Assembly: GCA_013054445.1 (NCBI GenBank)
Contig: JAAMPI010000040.1
Location: 20,878 to 84,877 of the forward strand
DNA: 64,000 nucleotides
Direction of reading: 5' to 3'
Source: Cudoniella acicularis
Taxonomy: Eukaryota > Ascomycota > Leotiomycetes > Helotiales > Helotiaceae
Shown here in pieces: positions 12,565 through 24,718 of the stretch. The notes beneath the pieces are model-generated. The model was not told the origin of the DNA. It saw nothing but the letters and a program-made list of their open reading frames with translations, and made no database searches. Both the position numbers and the translations under genes were made by a program. Position 1 is the first letter of the stretch. The number at the start of each line of letters is the position of its first letter.

Positions 12565-12800
12565 CTTGCGGGTGCAAAAAAAAAGTGGCACGCTAAGGTG
12601 AGATCGTCACAAACTGTGAGACTTCTTACATAGTCCGGATTTGGCGAGATAAAAACCTGTCCCTAGAATACAGATAAAAATATCAGTAGGAGTAATCGAC
12701 TTTCCCAATATCTCTGAATCTGTGAATAATTCAGTAGCTCGATTAGTGAACCTCTAGAATCTGCCCGATAGTGTACTAACATTTTTTTGGCACCCGCAAG
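12565..12800. mobile_element. MITE-like element with ~22-bp terminal inverted repeats
   Basis: The left end reads CTTGCGGGTGC followed by A9 and GTG. The right end, read on the minus strand, is CTTGCGGGTGCC followed by A7 and TG. These are near-perfect inverted termini bounding 236 bp of non-coding DNA, the size and form of a miniature inverted-repeat transposable element. I see no clear target-site duplication (flanks GAAAG and GAAGG are at best similar) and no second copy in this window, so the class is unassigned. Confidence 0.5.
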
Positions 12801-14737
12801 GAAGGCTGCATTTTCCAAATAACTTTCAGCTATCATTCAGATATAGGATGTAGAGGTGCCTCTATTGGCTACAACGGAAGGTAGTTTTAACCATAAACAG
12901 GAAATTTTAACACAAAGTAATTTACTTCGAGTGGCCTAAGGGGGAAGTTTCTGTCAACTAGTATTGAGTCTCTATCTGCTCACTATGGCGTCCCACCTCT
13001 GACAAAGAACATATTGTAAGGCCCTGTTGACGGTCATCTCATAAAACGGACACAAGTCTTCACAGAATATTTGAGATTTGCTAACTCTGGGGTTTACCTC
13101 TTTGCTTGAGGATCGGTGCTTCTGGTGCTACCAACAAGCCACTTCATAGAACTGACCTCAAGCAGCTCAGGCTAGACTGAGGGCGAGGCAGGTAACTAGA
13201 AATATTCTTCTACCTCAATAGTCCCGATCTCTCACAAGACCACCAGATATTCGCAATATGTCATCTCAAGCCCGAGGACCGCAAAGACAGCCTAAACTTG
13301 AATCCAGTCATAACAGTCCCATTCCAACAAGGCTGGAGTGCTGACCTGGGGTTTGGCCTCGAGACCTGCCTCACTTGAATGCGGCGAGTCACAGCTTGGA
13401 ACTTTGTTTCTCATATTCGGAAACTCTGGAGCCGGCCGTTTGCAATTGGATGGGCGCGACAGAGTCAGAATGCTAGGTCTTGATCCTGTCGCAGACCGAA
13501 AGCTGAAACAACTGCAGTTCGATACCTTAACCCGCAAAATGTGCGCTCGGGTATTATCGTTGCAAGAAACCCTCGGGTTCATGGAAGAAAACAAATATAT
13601 GATAAGGCATGGAAGTTATCGCTGGGCATTGATGGCTTTCTAATGGAGTTTTGTGCAACCCAGCCATGCTTTATTCTTGGTGGTACTTTGTGCAACATGC
13701 CAACATGCCAACATTGCAGCAAGATTCGAGCCCCTTTCGAAATTCCAATTGACGTACTGTAGCGCACAAGCATGGGCAGAAACGGAAAACCCTAGAGCTC
13801 TCACACGCAATACTTGTTGCGAGACGTCGCACAAGAAAAAGGCAGAATACCCTGAAGGAGAAAGACGTGACGAGGGCTCAGTTCGCCACTTGCAAAAGCG
13901 ACTCTTGGCTAAAAATGGCTTGCAGCTTCCAGGGACAGCTCAATGGTACCTGCATATGTTGTACGACGCCGGATAGGGAGTCCGATAGAGCGCGCTCGTG
14001 GTCGGAATGGCGGCGCAGATGATGGATTTTCATTTGGACAATGTTTCCGGAGAATTTGACCGTGTACGTCCGTTCGAGGAAAAGACAGGATTCAGGAGGT
14101 CAAAGTTTGCGCGCACAGGGTCATCGGTTTTTTGTTTTGCGTTCGTCGAGAGTCTGGACATGACGAGCAGAGCTCGAATAAGCATCAAAGCAGTCCGAGA
14201 CACGATAAATAGAAAGGAGAGTTCTGCATAGCATGACGTGATCTAAAGGCCAGGCCACGGCAATCACCTCACTGGACGAGGTGCTGGGAGCGAGGACTTC
14301 GGCGGCCTGTGGAAGAAGCATCCAGGACGGAGTATTAAGCCACATACAGAATAAAGGCGATTCACGCTGGAGTGAGGCACTGCACAGAACACCTTGTGTC
14401 CAGCTGGTTGATTGGGTAGGTGGTCGTATGAAGATGGTACGAAGCAGCCGAAGAGGGGAGGACGAGAGACCGAGATGGAGTGAACGGCAATGCCTTTCGT
14501 GAAAGGATAGTGGACGAAATGCCTGTGCCAGTGCCCGCCAGTGCCCGCCAGTTTCCCTACCGACTCGTTACCTCGTAACCTCGTGCGCTAGGAGTTGTCA
14601 CATTAGTAACCAGCCGTGAGAATAGGAAAGTCGAACTGAGACTTTGATACCGAGAAATGTCAGAAAGTGCTCTCGCAGTGCGTCTCGTAGCAAAAGCCGT
14701 ACACGCGATGCCAGCTACCACCCTGACTCAGCTGCAC

Positions 14738-14769
14738 ACCTGCACCTGTACCTGTACCTGTACCTGCAC
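14738..14769. repeat. CTGTAC hexanucleotide tandem repeat
   Basis: About four to five imperfect units of CCTGTA/CCTGCA follow one another here, in the gene-free block. A related CTGTAC cluster occurs near 15560-15590. Confidence 0.75.
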
Positions 14770-16220
14770 GGAGTGTCGAAAAGGGGTGTAAGATATCCCT
14801 CACTCTCTAGAATCACAAGCAAAAACCTATGCCACTATGGAGATGCGTCGAAGCCACCGTGGGCCTTCCACAGTTTGCCCCTTTTGCGGATTCGCGGCTC
14901 CCGAGTCCTACAGCACCGGCAGAGGCGAAAAAGCACCGTGTTGCATACCTAGACTTCCAAAGCCTTCGATGCTGCAGCGCCATGTGGAAAATGGAGCCGT
15001 GATGCAGCTCGGATCCCGAGAAAACTTGGAGCTCATCGCATTCAAGATATCAGTCTGCTCAGATTCTCAGATCTCAGGTCGCGCGGTGCTCGGGCTCACT
15101 GCTTGGGCCAATGAACGCCTACTCTGTAATGTAATAAAGCTGCGTACTGCACCTGCGCGCGCTGGGCTGCAACCTTCTTGTGCTCGTCCTCTCCCTTTTC
15201 AAGTTTTTTTTCAGTGCCTCGATACTCAATTCTATTCCACCCATTTGCTATTGCCCGTGGACATCCGCAGATTTTGATTCCCACTGCCTCATGTTCGCCT
15301 GACCCATCAGCGAGACTGCGATCCATAGCAGCGCCCATTCCGTTGCGGCAGGACAGGGACCGCCAGGCACAGTCACGATTGCCCCTGGAACCGCTGGAGG
15401 ATTTCCGGCGCATCAAGAACCTCTAGAGACGAGTCGTTTCGAAACCCCACACTCCGCCTCCAAATCCCAATCCACGACGAGCGAAGAGGAGGAGCGTCTG
15501 CGAAACCTTCAAATCTCATCTGGGGCCCTCAGCCAGTCTGGCGGCACACATACCACCTGCACGAAGTATACCTGTACCGCTGCCCTGTACCTATATACCA
15601 GGCACAAGTGACAAGAGGTCACTGCCTGGGATCGTGGGAGCAATTGCGGGAGCACAGCACCGCACAAGCACTGAAGCAAGTTCGTCGGCAGTCCTCTTGA
15701 CACAACCCTATCTTTAACCTTGATCATCCATCTTCGATTCCTCGCCCTCGCCCTCCCCTCGCCCTCACCGCCGCCGCTGATCGTCAGTGATCGCATCAAG
15801 AGCCACGACTGCGACGGCGTTGCGGGACGCTTCTGACTTATATTTTTGTTTTCGCAGGGCATCGCATCGTCCGGATTTCTCGCGCGCCGCTATCGATATC
15901 TATCCCTATCCTATCCTATCCTATCCCGCCTAAGCAGCCGACCCCGACGCCCAATCAGTGCCAGTTTCGCATCACGCAACGGCGCAATTGCTCTGGATCA
16001 ACTCATCAGCGTCCTGGAACAACACCTTCCCCCGGCACTTTGGGCTGTCGCAGCGGCCTGCTCTACGAAGCAGAGGACAAAAGACCCGGTTTTGAGGATA
16101 TATCTCACATCACACGTACTGCATGCTTGCCAGTCCGACAAAAGCCGTGCCATATGTGGGTCGTGGCCCTTTTAGTGTGAACTGCGCTTGTTAGGGGAAA
16201 TCACAAAGTCTCAGACCGCA

Positions 16221-19200
16221 ATGAGCCTCTACGTCTCGAACTCGAACTCAAATTCCGCCCTACCCTTCCATATTCCACGCAAGCCGTCGCCGAATACACG
16301 CTCCGAAGAGCAGAGGAGGCCAGAGACGTCAACGTCGTCTTCACCGCCTAGGAGTCACGGTTTCACCGTGCCTGCCCAGTCTTCGCCGCAGAATGCCTCT
16401 CCACAGAGGTATGTAACGACCTCGACCGATTCCGCCCGCCGAGCTGCAACCCACGCGCATCGACGATCGAACAGCCTGTCGGGCATGAATCAAACAGTTG
16501 GCAATCTCAATCGCTGGAGCAATTCGAACTCGACGGCCTCAATCTCGAGCAAAAGGGCCTCATCCACCAGGCGCATGTCAGTGTCAGGGTCGAGCACCTT
16601 TTTACTTGGCGCCGATAATTCGTCTCCCCCGAAGAAGATATACAGGAATAATCCGTTGACCGCAAATCCGCCATCGTTGCAGATTGAACAAACGCGTCAG
16701 GCCTATGATTCGACGCTCTCACTTCCGCCCATTATTACACTACCCAGCCTGCAGACATCCGTCAATAGCAGCTCCTCCCCATTACTCGGCGCCCCTGGCA
16801 CGCCTTCTCCATCAACTGCGGGGATTTTATCAGCTGCAATCCGATCCACCGTTCCTGATTATTTTGGCAGGGCCTGGGAAGAAGCGACACCTCGAGCCTT
16901 CTCAACCACCGTCGACCCTTCACCCAACCGTGAAAATATCAAGAGCTCCCCTGGACGAGAGGAGAAGCGAGGATCAAGAGGACATTCACGGCATCGCTCT
17001 CAGGCTGCAAAGGGAAGCGCTAGCACGGGTTCCTCGAACAGAAACTCAAAGCAGCCTTCACAGAAAACCATGCTCTCTAAGGCTCTGCAGAAGGCGAACA
17101 CGGCCGTGCTTCTCGATGCGGCACAGAATTTTGAAGGCGCCATGCAGGCGTATTCAGAAGCATGCGCGCTTTTACAACAAGTTATGATACGGAGTTCTGG
17201 TGACGAAGACAAGCGGAAACTGGAAGCCATTGTATGTTTTGGAAACGCGGGTTTATCAATGTGTAATTGCTAATGTGACTAGCGTAACACGTATACGAGT
17301 CGAATAAATGAACTAAAAAGGATTACACCCCAAGAACAAGATGATGGTAAGGCGCTACCCCAACGGCCTGAAAGTGAAAGCTACAAAGGGGATGAGTTTC
17401 CACAAGATGAGGACGAAGAAGCTGCAGTCATCGAAACTGCCACCGTCACACGGATCGTCAACGATCAGTCATTTACATACGACGCACAGCAGGCTAGATC
17501 TATTGCCACATCACAATTACCAGTTCGGCGAGAGTCGTTAATGCCGTCAGCTTTAGATTCGGGGCAGTACAGGGGCGGGTCGGGCCAAAATCCGGATCGA
17601 TCCCACTCCAAATCTCCCATGAGAGAACGCGTGACGGAGATGAATATTACTCTCCCACCTCCAATGCAAAACATTTACATGCCACCGCCTCTTTCCCCAC
17701 GTCGGCCAGCTTCGCCTATGACCCATGGACCTCCTTCGAGCGGCCATTCCAGACAACAGTCGTCTGATTTATATAGCATGAGCAACTCCGGTATTCCACC
17801 TATAAAAGGGCATACTCGAGCTCCGAGTAACGAGTCTATGTCTTGGCTGGATACAATTGACGAGTCTGGTGGCTCCACCGCGTCATCCGTTCATTCAAGA
17901 TCTTCATCTATGGGGGTTCGAAGGAAGCGTATTCGTGCAGCAAGTGGTGCCACTGAGGCTGAATTTGATGCGGCTTTAGATGCAGCTGTCGAGGCGGCTT
18001 ACGACGATGGTCTTGAGCCTATGGATGGCTCTGAGCTAAACCGATATGATTATTATGATGACGACGACGAGATTGTTGCGAATGTAAGGCGGAAAGTAGA
18101 ATTGGCAAAAGAGAGGGTTCGTCAGACTGAACGTGAAGCCGCTATTCAAGATGCTCGTGAGAGGGAGCGCAAAAGACTTTTACAATCAATGCAAGAAGCG
18201 CCGAACGAACTCAGCGATGAATATGGAAACGAATCCGAAGAAGAGGAGCGAATGCTTGAGGAAATGACGAGAGAATATGTTATGGACGACTTCGAATTTG
18301 GCTTGCAGTCCAAGTCCGCTCTTCCCCGAGAGTCTGACTCTAGCGGATTTTCCGGGAGGACTTGGAATAGCTCAATTGGATCCAATCCCACTACTGCTGG
18401 CACAACCCTCTCAACAGTCACCGAAGCATCTGTAATCCCGCAAGTTCCTGTGCTTCAAACCTCAGCTGGCACATACCCACCACCTGCACAAGCCCTGCCT
18501 CCACCACCTCCTAGCTCTGGCGCTCAGCCGCCTTACTCGGCCTCTCAAAGCGTACGAAGTAGGCGACTCTCTGGTCAGAACCCAAAGCAGCTAAAGATTG
18601 AGACCACGGCCAATCCTTCCAAAAAGATTGTCGACTCATTAACCGAAAATTCATCAATGCCGCCACCACAAATAATAGAAGGTGATGATTCTGTCCACCC
18701 AAAAACTGGGGGCCTCCCGCAGCAACGACCGCCTTTATCTGGAGTCCCAAACCGTCTGCCTATGGCTCAATCTGCTCGACAAGCGTCTTCCCCATTTCCC
18801 GGTGCGAACCCCTCTGAAATAATATCACCACCAACCCCTATACTAGCTCAAACTCTTACGGACGAGAGTGAGCTGCCGCGCTCTGGCTCACCTGGTCGGG
18901 CTCAGTCGAGAGGTGGTTTGCGCCAGAATTTTTCATCCTCGAGCTTGAAGAACATGAAAGGCCGTAACCTTTCCGTCTCCCAAGCTGATGAGGGGTCTGA
19001 TGTTTCACCAAACACACCATTGAGTTCGCAGTTCACATCCCGAGATCCCAATGGGAGAATGCCAGCTATGCCAACGCTACCGACCCCCATTGCTGCAGCT
19101 TTCAAAGATAAAATGAACGGAGCTCCAGCTGGCGGATTATATCTATTCAACAGCGATATCCATTCCCCTGAAAGCCCTGGCTCGCCTAACCCTCTTAGTG

Positions 19201-20120
19201 CCGGCGCTCCTATACCTCTCGAACCTTGTCCAACAGAGTTTTTATTGCGGCCTTTCTGGCTCATGCGGGCCTTGTACCAGACAATTGCACACCCCCGGGG
19301 CGGATATCTCTCCACGAAACTTTTTGTCCCCCGCGACGTATGGCGAGTCAAGGGCGTTAAAATAAAAAGCGTCGAAGACAAGATTGCGAATTGCGACTTC
19401 CTGACCGCTGCGCTTATGAAACTCGCCCGGGTCGATACTTACGATGCAGATGCCGTTTTGGAAGAAATGCAAGCATTAGAAGGAGTTCTGGAACAAGTGC
19501 AAGCGACATTGACGAAGAAGTTAGGAAATGAAGTTGGTGTCCAAGGTTCTGGTGGCATGTTCAGGGATGCACCACTCGGAGGAGACGGAGAAAGCAATAG
19601 TGCATCTTCAAAGTCTGGGAGCACATCCAGCAAATCTTCTTCGTTCTCCTGGCGACGTCTCAGATCGAAGAACTCTGGTGTGGCTCTTTCAAATGCATAC
19701 TCTAAAACTGCATTGACCGAAGGTCAAAAAGAAGGATTGAGCATGGGGACTTTGCCCATGACATCCACGTCCTTAGCCAAGGTTCGCTTTCGAAAAGAGA
19801 TGTTAGTGAAGTGCAGTTTTCGGGCCCAAATGCAAATTATATGGGAGCGTTGGCGAGGCTATTCGACGCAGCACAAGCAATTGGTAAGTTTCTTTCACCA
19901 TCCCTCAAAGTTACAATATTGACCTCCGGCAGATCAAATTGCGCGCCAAGTCGAAGACCCTGGGCTACGCCATGCCGACAAAACCCAGGTCGGTCTTGAA
20001 CTCTGCACTCGCCATGCCGCCGAATTTTTTGGGTTTTACATCTGCCGTTTCGTCCTCACAGACATCAGCATGCTCTTGGACAAATTTATTAAGAGAGGGA
20101 GTGAGTGGGTGCTTGTTTGA
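16221..20120 (+). CDS. MIT-domain protein, large, Ser/Pro-rich (one frame break near 19.78 kb)
   Basis: MIT domains usually bind ESCRT-III tails or microtubules; the role of this fungal family is not known to me. The model is 16221-17231, 17283-19883 and 19933-20120, about 1266 residues. Introns are 51 and 49 nt. The first ATG in frame is 16221. The N-terminal ~280 residues are Ser/Asn/Pro-rich. The MIT three-helix segment is at ~284-355 (KANTAVLLDAAQNFEGAMQA...) and spans intron 1. Then come a charged coiled coil (~540-625), long disordered linker, and a folded C-terminus beginning EFLLRPFWLMRALYQTI and ending near SEWVLV. Between ~19775 and 19796 the frame changes: upstream reads SLAKVRFRK, downstream reads KRDVSEVQFSGPNANYMG. 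One missing base fixes it. A 59-nt intron from a poor GTCAAA donor (around 19730-19790) would also fit. The domain call is good; the break is unresolved. Confidence 0.8.
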
Positions 20121-20718
20121 TACCCCGTGTGTACGACTTGCTGTTCGATTTTGGGTAAGCTGAAGAGCATTTCCTTCGCTATTGGAATGAATGATTCATG
20201 ATGGCTGGCGTATATGGTCGAGTGTGGAATTTTACTTGCAACTTTCAAAGTACTTGATTCATGCCTAAGGGTATATGATTGTTACACTATATATCCTAGG
20301 ATGCATTGTATAGCGGGCACGGCGTGGGGTTCTTTAGAGTTGCTTTGCTAGGAAGCTATAGTCTTAGATGTATATTGGGAAGCGGAGCGATGAAATGCAA
20401 TATTTCACTGCTGCGAGTATATAATCATTATCATACCAAAGCAATATTTACAACTGCGCTCATTCACTTTCATGATTCAAGGGCTCGGAAAAGGTGATCT
20501 GGCGAAATCGATACAACTCGAGGGCAGGTGATATTTGCAAGGCTTAATATTAACCGCTTTGATATCATGAACGCGAAGCATAAGAAACTCTTGTGGATAT
20601 TCATAATCGCATTTTATCGTAGCTTAATCATCGCCTAATCATCGCCTAATCATCGCCGAGAAAACTTTTCCTCATGACCTAGCCGCTTGTCCACAGCCCT
20701 GATAATCAGACAATGCTA
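20121..20718. other. Convergent 3' spacer with TAATCATCGCC triplet repeat
   Basis: A 598-bp spacer between the 3' ends of the MIT gene and fimbrin. It is AT-rich and without a plausible gene. Three tandem TAATCATCGCC units lie at 20625-20657. Confidence 0.65.
20625..20657. repeat. Three tandem 11-bp units
   Basis: The unit TAATCATCGCC occurs three times without spacing, 60 bp downstream of the fimbrin stop codon (which is on the minus strand). Confidence 0.9.
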
Positions 20719-22880
20719 TCACTGCATCTTCTCGTGGGTTGCCATCAAAGAACCTATTGCACTATTAATACATTGCAGAAAATACAAGGCATACGACTTA
20801 CCAATAAATGTTGTTACCAGCCGGCTTCGCACTTGGCAAATATCTTCTGGCACTAGCCAAATCGTAGCACCCATCTTTCTAGCAATACTAATACTGAGCT
20901 TGGCATTCATGTATGCGTCATCGTCCGTTCTGCCAGGAGTTACGAGATCGTAGTCAACATAGCTACTCTTCATCCCGTTTAGGACGTCCAAGAGAAAGAT
21001 ACCCGTTCCAATGGTCGAATCCTTGAATGATCGGATAGAGGAGCTTTTGCCTCCTTTTCGTGACATGTCGTTTGCCCATCTGACCATCTCAGCATCGGTG
21101 ATTTCACGCTTCCCTAATCGCTGCGCTAATGCCGAGAGTGTTTCTGAAATGTCTTTTCGCATCAATTGCCAGACCAGACCGAGTGTCAAGGTGCGTTGTC
21201 CATCTGTTATATCTGCACCCTGGACACCCACAAGTGAGAAGCGGTTCTGCTTCCCAAGTTCTATGGCATAGTTGGTGTTTTCGACGGCTTTGAATCTTGA
21301 CATCTCAGCACCACTTGCTGGCACTTTGTTCACGTGTCGCCAATTTACAGAACCTTTGATAACCTTGTCGTATGCTTGCAAAAGAATCGTGCCATCTTTC
21401 AAATCATCATATAGCGAGTTGACTGCAGGCTGGACGTCAAGACTGTTAAGCCACAGAGTAAAGACTCTTGCCTCCCGCTCGCCTTCCGCATCAAAGTCGT
21501 CGACTTGCAATTTCTCTTCCTCTGTGATGGGATCTAATGCTGGGTGCGTATTGAACAAGTTTGCAACGAATGCTAGGTTCAACTTAGGGTTGCCAGCAAC
21601 CAGAGATGATGGCGTGAGGAACTTCCGGCATCCAAGAGTGTCTGCATTTTGCAAAACTTGCTCAGCTCTTTGTAGGAGATCTCGTGTTTGCAAGGGACCG
21701 CGTGTGCAATGTTCTGGCGCAATTTGGGCGAGCAACACCGTATAGTTTTCGGCATCCTTAACATCGCTAGAGAAATTTGCTACCCTGCAGGACGTCAGTA
21801 TATTTCCAATGCAATTCTGGGCTAAGCACATACCTGCGAGGCCAATTTGCTGCCTTCAAATGATAATTCACCCATCTGAGTAGAATTTGCTCGGGTGGCA
21901 ATCTCAAGAATTGCTCCAATGTCTCATCCTCTTCCAGAAGTCTATACAATTCTGGGTGCAATTTGATATCAATCTTACCAAGTAAACCTCTTCTGATAAC
22001 CTGCCAAATTAGGCCTAGAATAAGATGTTCTCGTACTTCAATGATATCTCCACTTCCGATGTTAACCACGGAACAACCAATACCCTTCGCAGATTCAATA
22101 ACAATGTTATTATTCTCAGTCATGTGGAATGCATTAAGAGTCTTGATCTTTTTTCCTGGGCGATTCAGAACTCGCTCATCGATAGTATCGGGAACGCTAT
22201 CATTGATCAACTTCGCCAGGACAAGACCATCTTTACATTCGTCGAACATCTCGAAGGTATCTGTTGGGAATGGCAGGCGCGAGCCAATGTCCGGATCACC
22301 GGCCAACACGGCATTGATGTGGCGCGTAAATTCTGTTCGCTCATCCTCGTTGATAGTATGGGTAACGTTCGAAGAGGATCCTTGGACCTGAATGCGTCCG
22401 CTAACACTGCCTTTAGAAGCATGTCCACCACCTGTTTGCTGAGATACCACTCCGCCTCTGCTAGGGGTCGTTGGGCCGGTCGACATGCGCTGCTGAGCGG
22501 GGGACGAGTCGCGGAGTTTTGATACGAGCTGGAAATAAGTTTAGCTTCGATAGCTGTAGCTTACAACGATAATGTACTCACGCCAACATAATCATCCAAT
22601 TCAACTCTCCTCGAGGAGTCAAGCTCAACCTCTTTCAGTGCTTGTCTGACCACATCGTAAGGTTGTCTTTCGCTAGCTTGGGTTGCCTTGATCGCAGTGG
22701 CTTCATCAATGTATCCTTTGTCATCGACGTCGAGTCTGTGGAAAGCATCTTGCAAGCCAAAGATCTCGTCTTGTTGGAATTGAGGATATTTCCTGCGGCG
22801 CATAGATTAGCTTGATTCAACTTGGGATGCGGTAGAGAGGAGCATTGGGAAACTAACCTCTGGAGCTTTATGACATTCAT
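20719..22880 (-). CDS. SAC6: Fimbrin / plastin actin-bundling protein
   Basis: Cross-links actin filaments at cortical patches and endocytic sites. The model is five exons, 22880-22858, 22792-22582, 22528-21834, 21784-20802 and 20753-20719, 648 residues, normal fimbrin length. The four introns are 65, 53, 49 and 48 nt. The first exon encodes only MNVIKLQ plus two bases and splices into KYPQFQQDEIFGLQDAF. An EF-hand-like region follows at ~15-75 (RLDVDDKGYIDE). After a Gly/Ser linker come four calponin-homology domains in two actin-binding cassettes: the first starts near INEDERTEFTRHINAVL with GDIIEVREHLILGLIWQ, and the second includes REARVFTLWLNSLDVQPAVN and GQRTLTLGLVWQLMR. The last exon has only 35 nt (ends MATHEKMQ). 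It is divergent from the thioesterase gene. Confidence 0.97.
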
Positions 22881-23528
22881 TCTGGTTTATCAAAGGGCTG
22901 GCCAGGAGCAAAATCTTTTGAAAAGTATCAAGAAGCTGTTAGTGGCCAGGTGGAGTGTATTGTAATGAACGCAATGCGCCAACGAGGGGTTCTGCCTTGT
23001 CAGTCGAGCGGCAGGCGCTGAATATAGATTGACCCTTGTTCTTGTTTGCTGGCAAAATTGGATAATGGGGATCGAAAACTGTTTGTTGAGGATGTCATTC
23101 GTTGCCTTTGTGGGCGCGGACCTGGGAAGTGAATGCAACTATATTGGAAGGCAGAGGAAGGAAGAGGAATTCAGACTTGGAGGGGAGTCCCGCTTGCAGT
23201 CAGTCAACTTGCTGCAGCTCACCCCGCGCCACGATTTTGCGCGGCTGTACGTCAGCGACTCAGCGCCCACTTTGCGACAGCCAACAGAAGGCAATTTAAG
23301 AAAAATACGAGCCTGCCGTTTCACGCTCGCATTCACCTTCGCCTTCGACTTCAAGTCACTGCAAATTCTCGACTTGTAGCTGGTTCCCCTTTCCATGCCA
23401 GGCTGCGAGCTTACCGGTATCTAGGCAAGGTTACGCAGCGTGTCCAGCCTTGGCTTGGCTTCTATCTCTCTAGATCGCTGACGACGACCTCCCTTCCACG
23501 TCACATAGAATCAGGCATCTCTATTACA
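22881..23528. promoter_or_regulatory. Divergent intergenic region, fimbrin / thioesterase
   Basis: 648 bp between two divergent start codons. An open frame extends upstream of the thioesterase ATG to 23133 but begins without an ATG and has no family resemblance, so I treat it as 5' leader. Confidence 0.5.
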
Positions 23529-23981
23529 ATGGCCTCTACGACCGAGTTGGACCATGTCAAAGGCGTTTGGGAGCGTATGCGAGGCAACAGTCCGATATAT
23601 TCTTTCCTGCTGTCCGACGTTGACATTGTTTCGGCCTCGAAAGGAGCCATTACCGCGCGCCTTCTCCTAGCCAAAAACCATGTCAATTCGAGAGGCACTA
23701 TTCATGGGGCAGTCAGTGCTACTATTGCGGATTGGAGTGGCGGCCTTGCTATTGCAACCCATGGCCTTGAGAAGACGGGAGCCAGTATTGACATCCACGT
23801 CACCTACATTGGAACAGCTCAAGTTGAGGATACTATCGAGATCGAGGCTATTACGAACAAAGTTGGCAAGTCGATGGCTTTTACCACCATTCGAATTTAC
23901 AAACTTGTTGATGGGAAGCCAGGTCCAATGGTTGCTACTGCCTCTCATACAAAATACATACAACAAGCCAGACCATCATGA
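23529..23981 (+). CDS. Hotdog-fold acyl-CoA thioesterase (PaaI/ACOT13-like)
   Basis: Predicted to hydrolyse acyl-CoA esters. It is a single-exon gene of 150 residues, typical of stand-alone 4HBT/hotdog enzymes. The start is the ATG in MASTTELDHVKGVWERM. The hotdog helix motif N-x-x-G-x-IHGA is visible (NSRGTIHGAVSATIADWSGG) with an Asp four residues after the second Ala-Thr, as in human ACOT13. Strand segments SIDIHVTYIGTAQ and MAFTTIRIYKL follow. The C-terminus TASHTKYIQ corresponds to the GRHTKH end of THEM2-type proteins. I see no clear mitochondrial presequence from this start; an alternative upstream non-AUG start would add a basic leader but is unlikely. Substrate and compartment are not decidable from sequence. 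Confidence 0.88.
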   Translation: MASTTELDHVKGVWERMRGNSPIYSFLLSDVDIVSASKGAITARLLLAKNHVNSRGTIHGAVSATIADWSGGLAIATHGLEKTGASIDIHVTYIGTAQVEDTIEIEAITNKVGKSMAFTTIRIYKLVDGKPGPMVATASHTKYIQQARPS

Positions 23982-24718
23982 GGTATAAGGTCCAAACGAG
24001 ACGATTAAAATTTCGATTTTGCAATTAAAACGGGCTGGCTAGTCCGGCCATATTTTTCTACCTACGCTATCTTCTTTGCATCTGGCATGAAGAATATTCA
24101 CTCCCATGCTTGGGCTCACTCGGATGGCGGAGAAGAAAAAGTCCTCTGCTGTAGCTTTAGATGCTGGCCCGCTCAATTGTGGTAGTGGTGCGAGTAATTG
24201 CGAATAGGACAAAATTAGAATACAAGTCTATAGAGTTTACTGCTTTATCCTACTGTACTCGGTCAGATGTTTTCTGATTACCGGCAAGGGAGAAAGTACA
24301 AACAGCCCCCGAATACCCACAGTAGAATAGCAACTCTCACAGTTGCAATAATTCTTCTTTTTTGTCTAAGTAACTTGGGGGTTTATTTTACTCGACAAAG
24401 CTGAGTGATCTTGCTACTGCGGTGCATTAACACTAAGTTCAATCAATAAGTCATTTTTTTATATCCGGCACTCTGAAAAAAGCCAAAGAGTATTATTCTC
24501 GAAAATGACACGGAAAGGTGAAAAGCGGGCTCTCTTTGAAGAGTTTCGTGGTGTTGCTAAAGCCTTTTTGTATAAAAGCTGGAGAACGAGAGCTTGCGAG
24601 AAAATTTTAACGAGATGACCTCTTTCAACTCTTCCCGAATTTCACCTTTCGCATCAGCACCTTCGCCGGAGCCAACAACCATTTTCTGTGTACGGCCAAC
24701 TGCGCACACTTTACCGCT
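23982..24718. other. Intergenic, no gene seen
   Basis: A 737-bp spacer. It contains poly-T/A runs (near 24355-24375 and 24450-24480) and serves as 3' UTR of the thioesterase gene and promoter of the RING-like gene. Nothing else is supported. Confidence 0.55.

Larger units (their letters stand above)
12237..16220. other. 4-kb gene-free block upstream of the MIT-domain gene
   Basis: I find no convincing protein, tRNA or rRNA here. Open frames up to about 145 codons exist (for example 14837-15277) but have no recognisable domain, conserved tract or splice logic. It contains an inverted-repeat element (12565-12800) and short tandem repeats near 13698-13716 (CAACATGC units), 14526-14545 (CAGTGCCCGC twice), 14738-14769 and 15905-15926 (CTATC units). 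From ~14.5 kb the sequence is GC- and pyrimidine-richer and may be promoter or long 5' UTR of the gene at 16221. Confidence 0.55.

Noticed and set aside
13338..13643. 101-codon frame in the gene-free block
   Set aside because: No conserved motif, no supporting splice structure, and overlapping frames of similar length occur on the other strand.
19780..19796. 16-nt GT...AG stretch as a mini-intron in the MIT gene
   Set aside because: Far below any workable fungal intron length, and removing it gives the wrong frame.
23133..23528. N-terminal extension of the thioesterase
   Set aside because: No ATG in that part of the frame and no family resemblance; hotdog proteins of this type start close to the ATG used.
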